Source of the DNA: Glycomyces salinus
Lineage (GTDB): Bacteria; Actinomycetota; Actinomycetes; Mycobacteriales; Micromonosporaceae
Direction of reading: 5' to 3'
Assembly: GCF_016428645.1 (NCBI RefSeq)
Contig: NZ_JAELXW010000003.1
Location: forward strand, 145,281-209,280
Length of the DNA stretch: 64,000 nucleotides
Shown here: positions 1-9,325 of the stretch, piece by piece
How positions within the stretch are numbered: the first letter of the stretch is position 1
Layout: each line of letters opens with the position of its first letter
Program-made: the position numbers and the translations under genes
The notes under the pieces: model-generated
What the model saw: only the letters and a program-made list of their open reading frames with translations
The model's database searches: none
What the model was told of the DNA's origin: nothing

Positions 1-1
1 G

Positions 2-1351
2 CTGGAGCGCCGCCAGGAAGAGGCCGAGATCCGCCAGCAGCGCGAGGTCGAGACCCTCCGCGCCCGCGAGAACGCCGAGATCCAGAAGGTCCGCAGCGAG
101 GAACGGCTCAAGTCCGACACCGCGCAGATCAAGGCCGACGAGGCCACCGGCGTCCAGAACGAGAACCGCCTGCGCGAGATCGCCGTGGCCGAGAAGAACC
201 GCGAGCGCGTCATCGCCGTCGAGTCCGAGCGGATCGAGAAGGACCGCATCCTCGAGGTCGTCGCCCGCGAACGCGAGGAAGAGCTCGCCCGCATCGCCGC
301 CAACAAGGAGGTCGAGGCCGAGAAGCGCGAGATCGCCGACGTCATCCGCGAGCGCATCGCCGTGGAGAAGACCGTCGCCGAGCAGGAAGAGGGCATCAAG
401 CGCCTGCGCGCGACCGAGGAGGCCGAGCGCGACCGCCAGCAGATCATCATCCGCGCCGAGGCCGAGGCCCAGGAGAACCTGGTCAAGGACATCAAGGCCG
501 CCGAGGCCGCCGAGACCGCGGCCAAGCACACCGCCCGCCAGCGCATCACCGAGGCCGAGGCCGCTCAGCAGGCCGCCGAGCTGGAGGCCCGCGCCAAGAT
601 CCGCCAGGCCGAGGGCGACCAGGCCCTGGCCGCCGCCGACGGCCTGGCGGCCGTCCAGGTCCGCGAGGCCGAGGCCGACGCGATCGAGAAGGGCGGACTG
701 GCCGAGGCCAAGGCATCCGAGGCGATCGGCCGCGCCGAGGCCGAGGCGAACGCCGCCAAGGGCAAGGCCGAAGCCGACGCCAGCGCCGCGAAGGGCAAGG
801 CCGAGGCCGAGGCCCTGCGCCTGCGGCTGCTGAGCGAGTCCGAGGGCCTCACCGAGAAGGCCCGCGCCATGGACGCCCTGTCCGAGGCGTCCAAGGCCCA
901 CGAGGAGTACCGCCTGCGCCTGGAGATGGAGAAGGAGCTGCGCGGCCTGGAGATCGAGGCCCGACGCTCGATCGCCGAGCAGCAGGCCTCCGTCATCGCC
1001 ACGGGCCTGGAGGGCGCCGACATCTCGCTGGTCGGCGGCGACACCCAGTTCTTCGACCGGGTGGTCGGCGCGATCGGCTACGGCAAGGCCGTCGACGGCT
1101 TCGTCGCCCACTCCGAGGTCGCCCAGTCGGTGGCCGCGAACTGGACGAACGGAGAGTCCTCCTTCGGCGAGGACCTCAAGGCCGTCCTGGCGAACCTGGG
1201 CAGCGACGAGGTCAAGAACCTCACCGTCTCGGCCGCGCTGGTCAAGCTCATGCAGGGCGGCGGCGACCACGACCTGCTGTCGGGCCTGCTCGACAAGGCC
1301 AAGCAGCTGGGGGTCTCCGAGAAGCCCGCCGTCGAGATGACCGCGAGCTAG
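2..1351 (+). CDS. Flotillin/band 7-like protein, C-terminal part (5' end outside window)
   Basis: The frame is open from base 2, so the gene begins upstream of the window; about 449 codons are visible. The visible protein is almost entirely charged helix rich in Glu, Ala, Arg and Lys, with alternating AEAEA/KAEA blocks over roughly residues 130-330, then a more globular C-terminus. This is the coiled-coil half expected of flotillins, which scaffold membrane microdomains; the N-terminal membrane anchor and SPFH domain would lie upstream. The next gene starts 13 bp downstream on the same strand, suggesting co-transcription with the giant ATPase. The family call rests on the coiled-coil pattern and on this pairing, which I recall from other actinobacteria; the SPFH domain itself is not visible. 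Confidence 0.75.
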   Translation: MERRQEEAEIRQQREVETLRARENAEIQKVRSEERLKSDTAQIKADEATGVQNENRLREIAVAEKNRERVIAVESERIEKDRILEVVAREREEELARIAANKEVEAEKREIADVIRERIAVEKTVAEQEEGIKRLRATEEAERDRQQIIIRAEAEAQENLVKDIKAAEAAETAAKHTARQRITEAEAAQQAAELEARAKIRQAEGDQALAAADGLAAVQVREAEADAIEKGGLAEAKASEAIGRAEAEANAAKGKAEADASAAKGKAEAEALRLRLLSESEGLTEKARAMDALSEASKAHEEYRLRLEMEKELRGLEIEARRSIAEQQASVIATGLEGADISLVGGDTQFFDRVVGAIGYGKAVDGFVAHSEVAQSVAANWTNGESSFGEDLKAVLANLGSDEVKNLTVSAALVKLMQGGGDHDLLSGLLDKAKQLGVSEKPAVEMTAS

Positions 1352-1364
1352 GCGGGGGAACGAC

Positions 1365-4300
1365 ATGGCCGAAGAGGAGACGACCGAGTCCGGCGCGCTC
1401 GACGCCGGCACGTACGAAGTCCTGTCCAAGCGGCTGGCCGACTACGCCACCGAGCTGACCGACCGGGCCGAGGCGCTCAACGCCGAGCGCGTCGCCGCGT
1501 TCGGGTCGACCGAGCTGAGCCTGCTGGGCACCACCCGCATCCGCACCGGGAACAACTGCGTGCCGCGCGACATGGTGCAGGTGGGCGGGCGTCTCCTCTT
1601 CGGCTACAACGTCCACATGGGGCTCAAGTCCCACACCGCGGTCGGGGACGTGTTCGCCGTCCACGAGTTCGTCCGCGAGGACGGCAAGTACTCGTTCAAG
1701 GCGGTCGACTCGCCCGGGCACGTGCTCGACGATCCCCGGTTCGAGTCCGACTTCACCGAGATGTACCGCTACTACAAGTCGACCGAGCTGCTCCAGGTGC
1801 GGCAGGTCGAGACCAGACTGCTGGCGGTCTTCAGGATCGGCGAGAAGCTCGGCGACCAGCGCGTTCTGCGCTGGCAGCTCGAACCGGACGGCACGGCCTC
1901 CTACATGGACGCCCGCGGCGACGCCGACCACACCTGGCCCGAGCCGTTCGAGTTCGAGTGGACCGAGACCACCCGCGAGGACCACGTCACCGGCCGCCAC
2001 CCGCACGTGTCGATCGAGGACGAGATCTTCGTCGAGTGCATGAACGGCACCCTCACGGTCAAGATCGAGGACAACACCGAGACCGGCGAGGGCGTCTACG
2101 ACGAGCCGGTCGCCGAGCCGCTCCAGTCGCTGGCCGACGCCGACATCGCCTACGCGCGGATCGGTCCGCTGCTCCTGCTGCGCATCCTGCCGTACAACGA
2201 GACGCAGGTGCGCTACCTGATCTACAACACCCGCACCGGCGACGTCCAGCGCGCCGACGCGATCGGCCAGGCCTGCCGCCGCCTGCCCGAGGACCACGGC
2301 ATCATCTTCCCCGGCGGCTACTACCTCAACGAGGGCAAGCTCAAGACCTTCGACCACGACACCGAGGGCCTGAAGTTCAAGCGGCAGATCCGCTCGCCCA
2401 ACGGCGAGGACGTCCTCTACGTCTTCTACCACGAAGCCGAAGGACGCTCGCTGCTCCTGCCGTACAACGTTATCCGCAAGGAAGTCGCGGCGCCGATGAG
2501 CGTCCACGGCTACTCGGTGTTCGACGACGGCACCATGGTCGCGTTCCGCTTCACCGGCGACGAGGCCACCCGCGTCCACCCGGTGCAGGTGTGGTCGACC
2601 CCGTTCGTCTCCGAGGCCCACGCCGCGGCCGCCGAGAGCGGCGACGGCCCGATCCACCGCATCGGCAACGCCGAGGCCGTCCGCGCGGTCTCCGACGCCC
2701 TGTCGGTGGCGCGCATGGTCCGCGAGATGGACCCCGGGCAGGCCGTGTTCGAGGCGCTCATCGCGGCCGCCACCCGCTGCCTGGACGACTATCCGTGGCT
2801 GGGCGACGAGGGCCTGTTCTCGCTGAACGAGACGCTGCGCTCGGTCCGCGAGACGGCCGAGTCCGTGCTGGACGAGTACGCCACGGTCGCCGAACTGACC
2901 GCCGAGGCCGGCAAGGCCCTCGACCAGGCCGGGAACGACACGGTCAAGCTGCTGCGCCGCGCCCGCGGCGAGGCCCCCAAGTCCGCCGAGCAGTGGGTCG
3001 ACCTGCTCACCGACCTGCGGGGCGCCCAGGGCCACCTGGTCACCCTCAAGGACGTCCGCTACATCGACCTCGACCGGATCGCCGGGCTCGAGGCCGACCT
3101 GGCCGAGATCCTGGACTCGACCGGCCGCCGCGCCGTGGCCTACCTCGAACGCGAGGACGCCTTCGCGCCGTACTTCGCCGAGATCGAGCAGCTCGAAGGC
3201 AAGGCGAACGCCATCGAGACCGTCGCCGAGTCCGAGCCGCTGGTGGAGCAGCTCGACGCCCGCCAGCTCGGCCTGGAGACCCTCACCGAGGTCGTCTCCA
3301 CCCTCGAGATCGGCGACGCGACCGTCCGCACCGCGATCCTCGGGCGCGTCTCGGAGGTCCTGGCCGCGGTCAACCGCACCCGCGCCGCGCTCGCTGCCAG
3401 GCGCCGCGAGCTGTCGATCGGCGAGGGCAGGGCCGAGTTCGCCGCCGAGTACGCCCTGCTCGGGCAGGCCGTCACCGCCGCGCTCTCGGCCGCCGGCACG
3501 CCCGCGGCCTGTGACGAGCAGCTCGGTCGCCTCCTGCTGACCATCGAGAACCTCGAGACGCGCTTCGCGGACTTCGACGAGTTCCTCGCGCAGCTGGCCG
3601 ACAAGCGCACCGACGTCTACGAGGCGTTCTCCTCGCGCAAGCAGAACCTCCTCGACGAGGCCGCCCGCCGCGCCGAGCAGCTCGCCGCCAGCGCCGACCG
3701 CATCCTGGAGGCCGTCTCCCGGCGCACCGCCACCCTGTCCTCGCTGGACGAGGTCAACACCTACTTCGCGACCGACCCGATGGTCGAGCGGCTCCGCCGC
3801 GTCATCACCGAGCTGCGGGAACTGGACGACACCGTCCGCGCCGAGGAGATCGAGGGCCGCATCTCGGCCGCCCGGTCCGAGGCCGGACGCGCCCTCCAGG
3901 ACCAGCTCGACCTGTTCGACGGCGACGCCATCAAGTTCGGCGAGTACCGCATCCCGGTCAACACGCAGCCGCTCGACCTCACCCTCGTGCCGTCCGGAGA
4001 CCGGCTCGCGTTCTCGCTGACCGGCACCGACTACCGGCACGTCGTCGACGACCCCGAGTTCGAGGGCACCAAGCCGTACTGGAACCAGTTCCTGCCCTCG
4101 GAGAACGAGAGCGTCTACCGCGGCGAGCACCTGGCCGCGGCCCTGCTGGCCGAGCACGGCCCCACCAGGCTCCTCGCCGAGGACCTGCCGCGGTTCGTCT
4201 CGGCGGCCGCGGCCGAACGCTACGACGAGGGCTACGAGCGCGGCGTCCACGACGCCGACGCCGCCGCGATCCTGACCGAACTGCTGCGCCTCCACGGCGC

Positions 4301-6275
4301 GGCCGGGATGCTCCGCTACACCCCCGCCGCCCGCGCCGCCGCCCAGCTCTACTGGACCGTCGGCGTCGAGAAGGAGGACCAGGAGCGCATCGCCTCCCAG
4401 GCCCGCTCCCTGGCGCGTGTCCGCGAGACCTTCGGCAGCGCCGACGCCATGCGGGGCCTGATCGACGAGATCGAAACCGGACTGGCCCCGTTCCTCGACG
4501 GCACCCGCCTGTCGACGCACTACGGCTACCGGCTGAACCCGCCGACCGATCTCGCCGCCGAATACCTCGCCGAGGAGCTCGCCCTAGGAGGCAAGTTCGC
4601 CGCCTCCGGCCGGGCCCGCGACCTGCTGGCCGCCCTCGAGCGGCGCCTCGGCCCCGGCGCCAGGAGCGGCCTGGACGAGGACCTGCGCGCCCTCGACGGC
4701 GACCTGTACTCGCAGTGGAGCCTGGCCTGGACCTGGCTCGACTCGTTCCTAGCCCGGTCCGAGGACGAACACTTCGACGCCGAGGACCTCCCCGAGGCCC
4801 TGGCCATGATCCTGTCCGGAGTGGACACCTACGACGTGACGGCCGACCTGACCACCCAGGTCACCGGCCTCCTCGGCGTCCATCCACGCATCGACAACCG
4901 GGTGCTCGGACTCCGATTGGACGAGTTCCTCTCCCGGACCGGCCGCTTCCGCACCCGGACCCTCCCGGGCTACCGGACCTACCAGCGCCGCCGCGGCGAA
5001 CTGGTCGAGGCCCACCGCCGCTCGCTGCGGGTCGACGAGTTCAAGCCCAAGGTCATGCCCGGGTTCGTGCGGAACCAGCTCATCGACGAGGTGTACCTGC
5101 CCCTGATCGGCGCCAACCTCGCCAAGCAGATCGGCGCCGGCACCGGCGACTCGCGCCGGGCCGACCAGTCCGGCCTGCTCATGCTCATCTCCCCGCCCGG
5201 CTACGGCAAGACCACGCTCATGGAGTATGTGGCCGACCGGCTCGGGATGCTCCTGGTCAAGGTCAACGGGCCCTCCCTCGGCCACGAGACGGTCTCGGTC
5301 GACCCGGCCGACGCCCCGAACGCGACCGCGCGCCAAGAGGTCGAGAAGATCAACTTCGCGCTCGAATGCGGCAGCAACGTGCTGCTGTACCTCGACGACA
5401 TCCAGCACACCAACCCCGAGCTGCTCCAGAAGTTCATCTCGCTGTGCGATGCCCAACGCAAGATGGAGGGCGTCTGGGACGGTCGCACCCGCACCTACGA
5501 CCTGCGCGGGAAGCGGTTCGCCGTGTGCATGGCCGGGAACCCGTACACCGAGGCCGGCCAGAAGTTCCGCATCCCCGACATGCTCGCCAACCGCGCCGAC
5601 GTATGGAACCTCGGCGACGTCCTCTCCGGACGCGACGAGGTCTTCGCGCACTCCTACATCGAGAACGCGCTCACCTCCAACCCGGTGACCGCCCCGCTTG
5701 CGGGCCGCGAAAGAGGCGACGTCAAACTGCTGGTCCGCCTCGCCTCCGGCGACCCGACCGCGAACCCGGACGACCTGGTGCACGCCTACTCGGCGGGCGA
5801 ACTCGACCAGGTCCTCTCGGTCCTGCGCAAGATGGTCCACATCCAGCGCACGGTCCTGCGGAACAACATGGCCTACATCGGCTCGGCCGCGACCGACGAC
5901 GCCGCGCGCACCGAACCGCCGTTCCTGCTCCAGGGCTCGTACCGCAACATGAACCGGCTCGCCGAACGCGTGGTCCCGGTGATGAACGACGAGGAGCTCG
6001 AGGCGGTCATCGACGACCACTACGCGGGCGAGGCCCAGACGCTCGCCTCGGGCGCCGAGGCCAACCTCCTCAAACTCGCCGAACTGCGATACCGGCTCAC
6101 CGACGACCAGGTCGAGCGCTGGGAAGCGGTGAAGGAGGCGTTCCGCCGGGAGAAGCTCCTCGGCGGCGGCGAGGACGATCCTATGTCGAGGGCGGTCGGA
6201 GCGATCTCACTGCTGTCCGACCGGGTCGGCGGCATCGAGGGCGCGTTGCGCGGCGGACGCCCCGAACCGCGATGA
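1365..6275 (+). CDS. Giant AAA ATPase, 'DNA repair ATPase' family
   Basis: The product is 1636 aa. ATG is preceded by GGGGGAA. The N-terminal third is beta-rich and resembles a propeller-like DNA-repair ATPase domain. The middle (about residues 470-850) is acidic, helical and coiled-coil-like. The C-terminal third is an AAA module with Walker A around residues 1277-1284 (PPGYGKTT) and Walker B around 1338-1345 (VLLYLDD). The AAA part resembles MoxR/dynein-like ATPases that remodel partners. It lies directly behind the flotillin-like gene, so the two may act together at the membrane. A role in DNA repair is a family name rather than something visible here. The last 95 bp overlap the opposing ClC gene. 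Confidence 0.75.
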   Translation: MAEEETTESGALDAGTYEVLSKRLADYATELTDRAEALNAERVAAFGSTELSLLGTTRIRTGNNCVPRDMVQVGGRLLFGYNVHMGLKSHTAVGDVFAVHEFVREDGKYSFKAVDSPGHVLDDPRFESDFTEMYRYYKSTELLQVRQVETRLLAVFRIGEKLGDQRVLRWQLEPDGTASYMDARGDADHTWPEPFEFEWTETTREDHVTGRHPHVSIEDEIFVECMNGTLTVKIEDNTETGEGVYDEPVAEPLQSLADADIAYARIGPLLLLRILPYNETQVRYLIYNTRTGDVQRADAIGQACRRLPEDHGIIFPGGYYLNEGKLKTFDHDTEGLKFKRQIRSPNGEDVLYVFYHEAEGRSLLLPYNVIRKEVAAPMSVHGYSVFDDGTMVAFRFTGDEATRVHPVQVWSTPFVSEAHAAAAESGDGPIHRIGNAEAVRAVSDALSVARMVREMDPGQAVFEALIAAATRCLDDYPWLGDEGLFSLNETLRSVRETAESVLDEYATVAELTAEAGKALDQAGNDTVKLLRRARGEAPKSAEQWVDLLTDLRGAQGHLVTLKDVRYIDLDRIAGLEADLAEILDSTGRRAVAYLEREDAFAPYFAEIEQLEGKANAIETVAESEPLVEQLDARQLGLETLTEVVSTLEIGDATVRTAILGRVSEVLAAVNRTRAALAARRRELSIGEGRAEFAAEYALLGQAVTAALSAAGTPAACDEQLGRLLLTIENLETRFADFDEFLAQLADKRTDVYEAFSSRKQNLLDEAARRAEQLAASADRILEAVSRRTATLSSLDEVNTYFATDPMVERLRRVITELRELDDTVRAEEIEGRISAARSEAGRALQDQLDLFDGDAIKFGEYRIPVNTQPLDLTLVPSGDRLAFSLTGTDYRHVVDDPEFEGTKPYWNQFLPSENESVYRGEHLAAALLAEHGPTRLLAEDLPRFVSAAAAERYDEGYERGVHDADAAAILTELLRLHGAAGMLRYTPAARAAAQLYWTVGVEKEDQERIASQARSLARVRETFGSADAMRGLIDEIETGLAPFLDGTRLSTHYGYRLNPPTDLAAEYLAEELALGGKFAASGRARDLLAALERRLGPGARSGLDEDLRALDGDLYSQWSLAWTWLDSFLARSEDEHFDAEDLPEALAMILSGVDTYDVTADLTTQVTGLLGVHPRIDNRVLGLRLDEFLSRTGRFRTRTLPGYRTYQRRRGELVEAHRRSLRVDEFKPKVMPGFVRNQLIDEVYLPLIGANLAKQIGAGTGDSRRADQSGLLMLISPPGYGKTTLMEYVADRLGMLLVKVNGPSLGHETVSVDPADAPNATARQEVEKINFALECGSNVLLYLDDIQHTNPELLQKFISLCDAQRKMEGVWDGRTRTYDLRGKRFAVCMAGNPYTEAGQKFRIPDMLANRADVWNLGDVLSGRDEVFAHSYIENALTSNPVTAPLAGRERGDVKLLVRLASGDPTANPDDLVHAYSAGELDQVLSVLRKMVHIQRTVLRNNMAYIGSAATDDAARTEPPFLLQGSYRNMNRLAERVVPVMNDEELEAVIDDHYAGEAQTLASGAEANLLKLAELRYRLTDDQVERWEAVKEAFRREKLLGGGEDDPMSRAVGAISLLSDRVGGIEGALRGGRPEPR

Positions 6276-7584
6276 CCCGCGCGGCCGCCTCACGCGGGCG
6301 ATTCGGCTTCGACGGCTGATACCGGTCGAGCGCCTGCTCGGAAACGTACGCCACCACCACCGCGACCAGCACGATCGGCGTCATCGAGGCCGAGGCCGGG
6401 CCCAGCAGCAGTGTCACCAGCACCGCCGATGAGACCGGGAGTGGCAGGATCGCGGTCGTGGCGGCGGCCATCCCGGCGGCCAGGGCCGGTACCGTCCCGA
6501 ACCCCGGCAGGCCGGACATCAGCAGTCCGGCCGCCGCGCCGAGGAACAGCGCCGGGAAGATCGGTCCTCCGCGCAGCGCGGCGAGGGAGACCCCGTAGGC
6601 CAGGCCCTTGAAGACGAGCAGCGCGACCAGTGCTCCGGCCGTCCACGCCTCCGGCTCGGCGGCCACGTCCGCCAGCGTCTCCTGCCCGGACAGGGCCACC
6701 TCGACCGGCGACCTGCCGGTGAGCAGCGCATAGGCTCCGGCACAGGCCGCGACGGACAGGCCGGCGAGTACGGCGGCGGCCCCCTGCCGCCGGATCGAGT
6801 GCGACTCGAACCAGTGGCCGAGTCGGTGGAGCTGCTTGACCGCGTAGGCGATCGCAATGGCCGCTGGCACCGTCCACAGTATGTCAGTGAGGCCGAGTTC
6901 GAGCGGTCCGGAGATCTCGGGCAGGGCCAGCGACGCGATCTCGAACCCGGTCCACGAGCCCAGTCCGGTGAAGATCAGCGCGCCGATGCCGGACGCGAGC
7001 AGGCACGGCAGGACGATCCTGGTTCGCCGGTGTCCGGTGGCGGCGGCGGACTCGACGATGAACACCGCGGCGATCAACGGGCTGCCGAAGATGACGGCGA
7101 TCGCCGAGGCGGCCCCGGCCGCGGACAGCACCGCGTGCTCCGGGGTGTCCCGCCGCGGACCCCATCGATGGGTCAAGGCGGTGGCCGCGGCACTGCCGAC
7201 GGCGATCAGCGGTGCCTCTGGTCCGAGCACCGCACCCAAGGGCAGTCCGCCGAGGGCGGCCAGGAGGATGCCCGGCGTGTGCGAGGGCGGTACCGGTTCG
7301 GTACCGAGTCCTTCGAGCGGCACGTGCCCGCCGCGGCCGGGCAGGTAGCGTACGGCGATCCCGACGAGGAGGCCGCCGACCGCCAGCCACGGCGCGGGCC
7401 ACCACCACGGGAGCGTCCCGAGGCCGAGGCGTTCGGGCAGGTCCTCCCATACGAACCCGGTGAGCCGGTGCAGCAGCGCGAGGAAGACGAACGCCGCGAA
7501 CGAGACCGGGACGCCGATGAGCCCCGCGGTCGCCAGCACGCGCAATTGAGCTTTTAGGACTGCGGTGCGCTCGGTCCGGTCCAC
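6181..7584 (-). CDS. ClC-family chloride channel/transporter
   Basis: The product is 467 aa, of typical length, with about ten hydrophobic segments. ClC hallmarks are a GPEAPL segment at the place of the GREGP filter motif (gating Glu kept), SPLIAAVFIVE at the second filter helix, and GPIFPALFLG matching GxFxP. The classical GSGIP motif is not recognisable. In the FIVES segment Ser follows the Glu where Escherichia coli ClC has Glu-Glu, so proton coupling may differ. The start is GTG. The last roughly 45 residues are basic and hydrophilic and overlap the 3' end of the giant ATPase gene tail-to-tail by 95 bp. Ion specificity cannot be read from the sequence. Confidence 0.85.
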   Translation of the reverse strand: MDRTERTAVLKAQLRVLATAGLIGVPVSFAAFVFLALLHRLTGFVWEDLPERLGLGTLPWWWPAPWLAVGGLLVGIAVRYLPGRGGHVPLEGLGTEPVPPSHTPGILLAALGGLPLGAVLGPEAPLIAVGSAAATALTHRWGPRRDTPEHAVLSAAGAASAIAVIFGSPLIAAVFIVESAAATGHRRTRIVLPCLLASGIGALIFTGLGSWTGFEIASLALPEISGPLELGLTDILWTVPAAIAIAYAVKQLHRLGHWFESHSIRRQGAAAVLAGLSVAACAGAYALLTGRSPVEVALSGQETLADVAAEPEAWTAGALVALLVFKGLAYGVSLAALRGGPIFPALFLGAAAGLLMSGLPGFGTVPALAAGMAAATTAILPLPVSSAVLVTLLLGPASASMTPIVLVAVVVAYVSEQALDRYQPSKPNRPREAAARVIAVRGVRRATRPRCRRPGRTAVRSLRPPST

Positions 7585-7777
7585 TCTGCGCCCCCAGGTC
7601 CGCGAGCGGTGTTCGTATCGCTACGGAACGATACCGCGGCTCTCGGGGATTCGCTCCGATTCGCGCGGCTCCAGTCGACCGGGCCGCGCGGGCGGCCCGG
7701 TACGCTACCAGGGAGCGCGTGACTCTAAGCCCGTTGTGCCCCTGTAGCCGATAACGAACCGAAATAGGGAGGTCCCC

Positions 7778-8401
7778 GTGCCGACGAAGACGGGAGCGAA
7801 GATCAGGATCATCGTCCTGGGCACCGGCCCTGACGCCGAAGAGGCCCGCGGCATCGCCGATGCCGACGCCGATGTCGCCGTGGCCGCGAAGTTCACCAAG
7901 ACCGTCACCCACCTGGTCATCGACGACACGGTGAAGCCCTCCGAGGCTCGCGTCAAGAAGGCCGAGGAGACCGGCGTGCCCGTCATCAAGCTCGCCGACC
8001 TCAAGGAACTGCTCGAATCCGAGGAAACCGAGACCCCCGCCGAAGCCGAGGAACCGGAGGCCCCCGAGTCGGAAGCCGCTCCGGAACCGGCGAAGGCCGA
8101 GGAGCCCGAGGAGGAACCGGTGAAGGCCGAGACCGAGCCGGCGCAGCCGGAAGCAGAGCCGGAGCCGGTCGAGGCCGAGGAAGAACCGGAGCCGGTCGAG
8201 GCCGAGGAGAAGTCCGAACCGGAGGACAAGTCGGAACCGAAGGTCCCGACCCAGGCCGAAGCCCCCGAGCCCGAGATCGACACGATCGAGGAGCCCGAGG
8301 AGAAGACCGAGGAGGCCAAGCCCGAGGCCGAGACTTCCCCGAAACCGTCGTTCCTCGACAAGCTGAAGTCGATCTTCAACCTCACCGGCACCCGCAAGTA
8401 A
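7778..8401 (+). CDS. BRCT-domain protein with long acidic Pro/Glu tail
   Basis: GTG start with GGGAGG eight bases upstream; 207 aa. Residues 5-80 read as one BRCT fold: a strand (IRIIVLG), a helix, THLVIDD, then a helix and a VIKLADLKELL closing segment, as in ligase-type BRCT domains. Residues 85-185 are a low-complexity tail of Glu, Pro, Ala and Lys with repeats such as EPVEAEE. The end (FLDKLKSIFNL) could be a short amphipathic helix. Related actinobacterial proteins pair one BRCT domain with a disordered tail and probably bind DNA or phosphopeptides; the partner is unknown. A strong hairpin follows the stop codon. Confidence 0.7.
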   Translation: MPTKTGAKIRIIVLGTGPDAEEARGIADADADVAVAAKFTKTVTHLVIDDTVKPSEARVKKAEETGVPVIKLADLKELLESEETETPAEAEEPEAPESEAAPEPAKAEEPEEEPVKAETEPAQPEAEPEPVEAEEEPEPVEAEEKSEPEDKSEPKVPTQAEAPEPEIDTIEEPEEKTEEAKPEAETSPKPSFLDKLKSIFNLTGTRK

Positions 8402-8415
8402 GCGCCGCGATCGAC

Positions 8416-8441
8416 AGCCCCGGGCCGAGAGGCCCGGGGCT
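8416..8441. terminator. Bidirectional hairpin terminator
   Basis: An 11-bp perfect stem (AGCCCCGGGCC / GGCCCGGGGCT) closes on a GAGA tetraloop. It sits between the convergent BRCT gene and the small secreted protein gene, so it can serve both. There is no long T tract, as is usual in high-GC actinobacteria. Confidence 0.8.
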
Positions 8442-8460
8442 TCGTCGTCCGGGTCTCCGA

Positions 8461-8751
8461 TCAGAAGAAGGGACGCCAGTACAGCTTGTAGACGATACGG
8501 CCGTCGTTGTTGCCCTTCACGCACTTGGTGTTGACGATCGCGGGCAGCGATTCGAACTCGAATTTGCCCCCCGCGTCGTCGCAGGCGGCGCGAGAGCTGT
8601 AGGCCCCGAGGTACCGCCAGTCCCAGAAATCATCCTGCTGGACGGTCGGCGCGGACTCGACCACCTCGGCGTGGGCCGCGGTGGGGGCCGAGACGCCCAC
8701 CATCATGGCGGCCGCGAACGCGAGGGCGACGGCTGCGAGACGCTTCTTCAT
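8461..8751 (-). CDS. Small secreted protein, unknown function
   Basis: The product is 96 aa. It has a clear Sec signal peptide: MKKR, a hydrophobic core of Ala/Val/Met, and an AHA-EV cleavage site near residue 28. The mature part of about 68 aa contains two Cys (in the AACDDAG and TKCVKG segments) that could form one disulfide, and it ends in an aromatic WRPFF. I do not recognise a family. The size and single disulfide suggest a small exported protein or peptide inhibitor-like fold; no neighbour hints at its role. Confidence 0.7.
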   Translation of the reverse strand: MKKRLAAVALAFAAAMMVGVSAPTAAHAEVVESAPTVQQDDFWDWRYLGAYSSRAACDDAGGKFEFESLPAIVNTKCVKGNNDGRIVYKLYWRPFF

Positions 8752-9154
8752 GTTGTTCCCTTCAGTTGTATGCGGCGAAGCAACACCACTGATCCGGCGC
8801 GATGGCGAAGGGGACCCGGAGCAGTGCCCCCTTCCCCATCGCCTCCGGCCGTCCCCACGCCCGGTGCGAAGGCGTAGATGGCCGGAGTCCGTTATCGGAA
8901 TCGGTGTTCACTCCGTATCGTGGACGGACCACGCACGACTGCTGCACGGCTCTCGCACGGCCGACGCGCCCCGCACTCGGCACGGGCCCCCAGCGCCGGT
9001 CGCAGTCTCGGAAGGCGTTGGCGGCCGACTAGCTCGAGGCGAAACCGCAGACCTGTACCGCAACCAGGTGGGCGGTTCGGCGTCAAGAGGCGGTGCCGTC
9101 ACCCGCATGGCTAGCCTTGCCCGAATCAAAGACCACGTTGAGATGGATTGAGAC
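8752..9154. other. Intergenic region, no convincing gene
   Basis: About 400 bp separate the divergent secreted-protein gene and the DUF4259 remnant. Short open frames here have no ribosome binding site or recognisable protein. It probably holds the promoter of the secreted protein. Confidence 0.5.
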
Positions 9155-9289
9155 ATGGGCGCTTGGGGCATGGGTCCGTTCGAGAATGACGGCGCGCTCG
9201 ACTGCGTGGCCGATCCGTCAGGCACAGCCGCCGGTCTTGGCGGTGCGATGCGCGAGGTCACCGACACCGAGGAATACGAGGACGACTGA
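9155..9289 (+). pseudogene. DUF4259 protein, truncated N-terminal remnant
   Basis: A 44-codon frame begins with the DUF4259 signature MGAWGMGPFENDGALD, followed by a stretch matching the usual helix and acidic loop (AMREVTDTEEYEDD), then stops. Family members usually run well past 100 residues. No matching continuation appears in any frame downstream, so the 3' part looks deleted, although a short functional form cannot be excluded. It lies 36 bp before the 3' end of the opposing DUF4386 gene. Confidence 0.6.
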
Positions 9290-9325
9290 AACTACCGAAC
9301 CCGCAACCCGACGGTCCGGACCGCC

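Noticed and set aside
1248..4520. 1090-codon minus-strand open frame opposite the giant ATPase gene
   Set aside because: High-GC DNA has few stop codons; the translation is low-complexity Gly/Val/Leu/Glu/Arg, and the plus-strand gene has clear ATPase motifs and codon bias.
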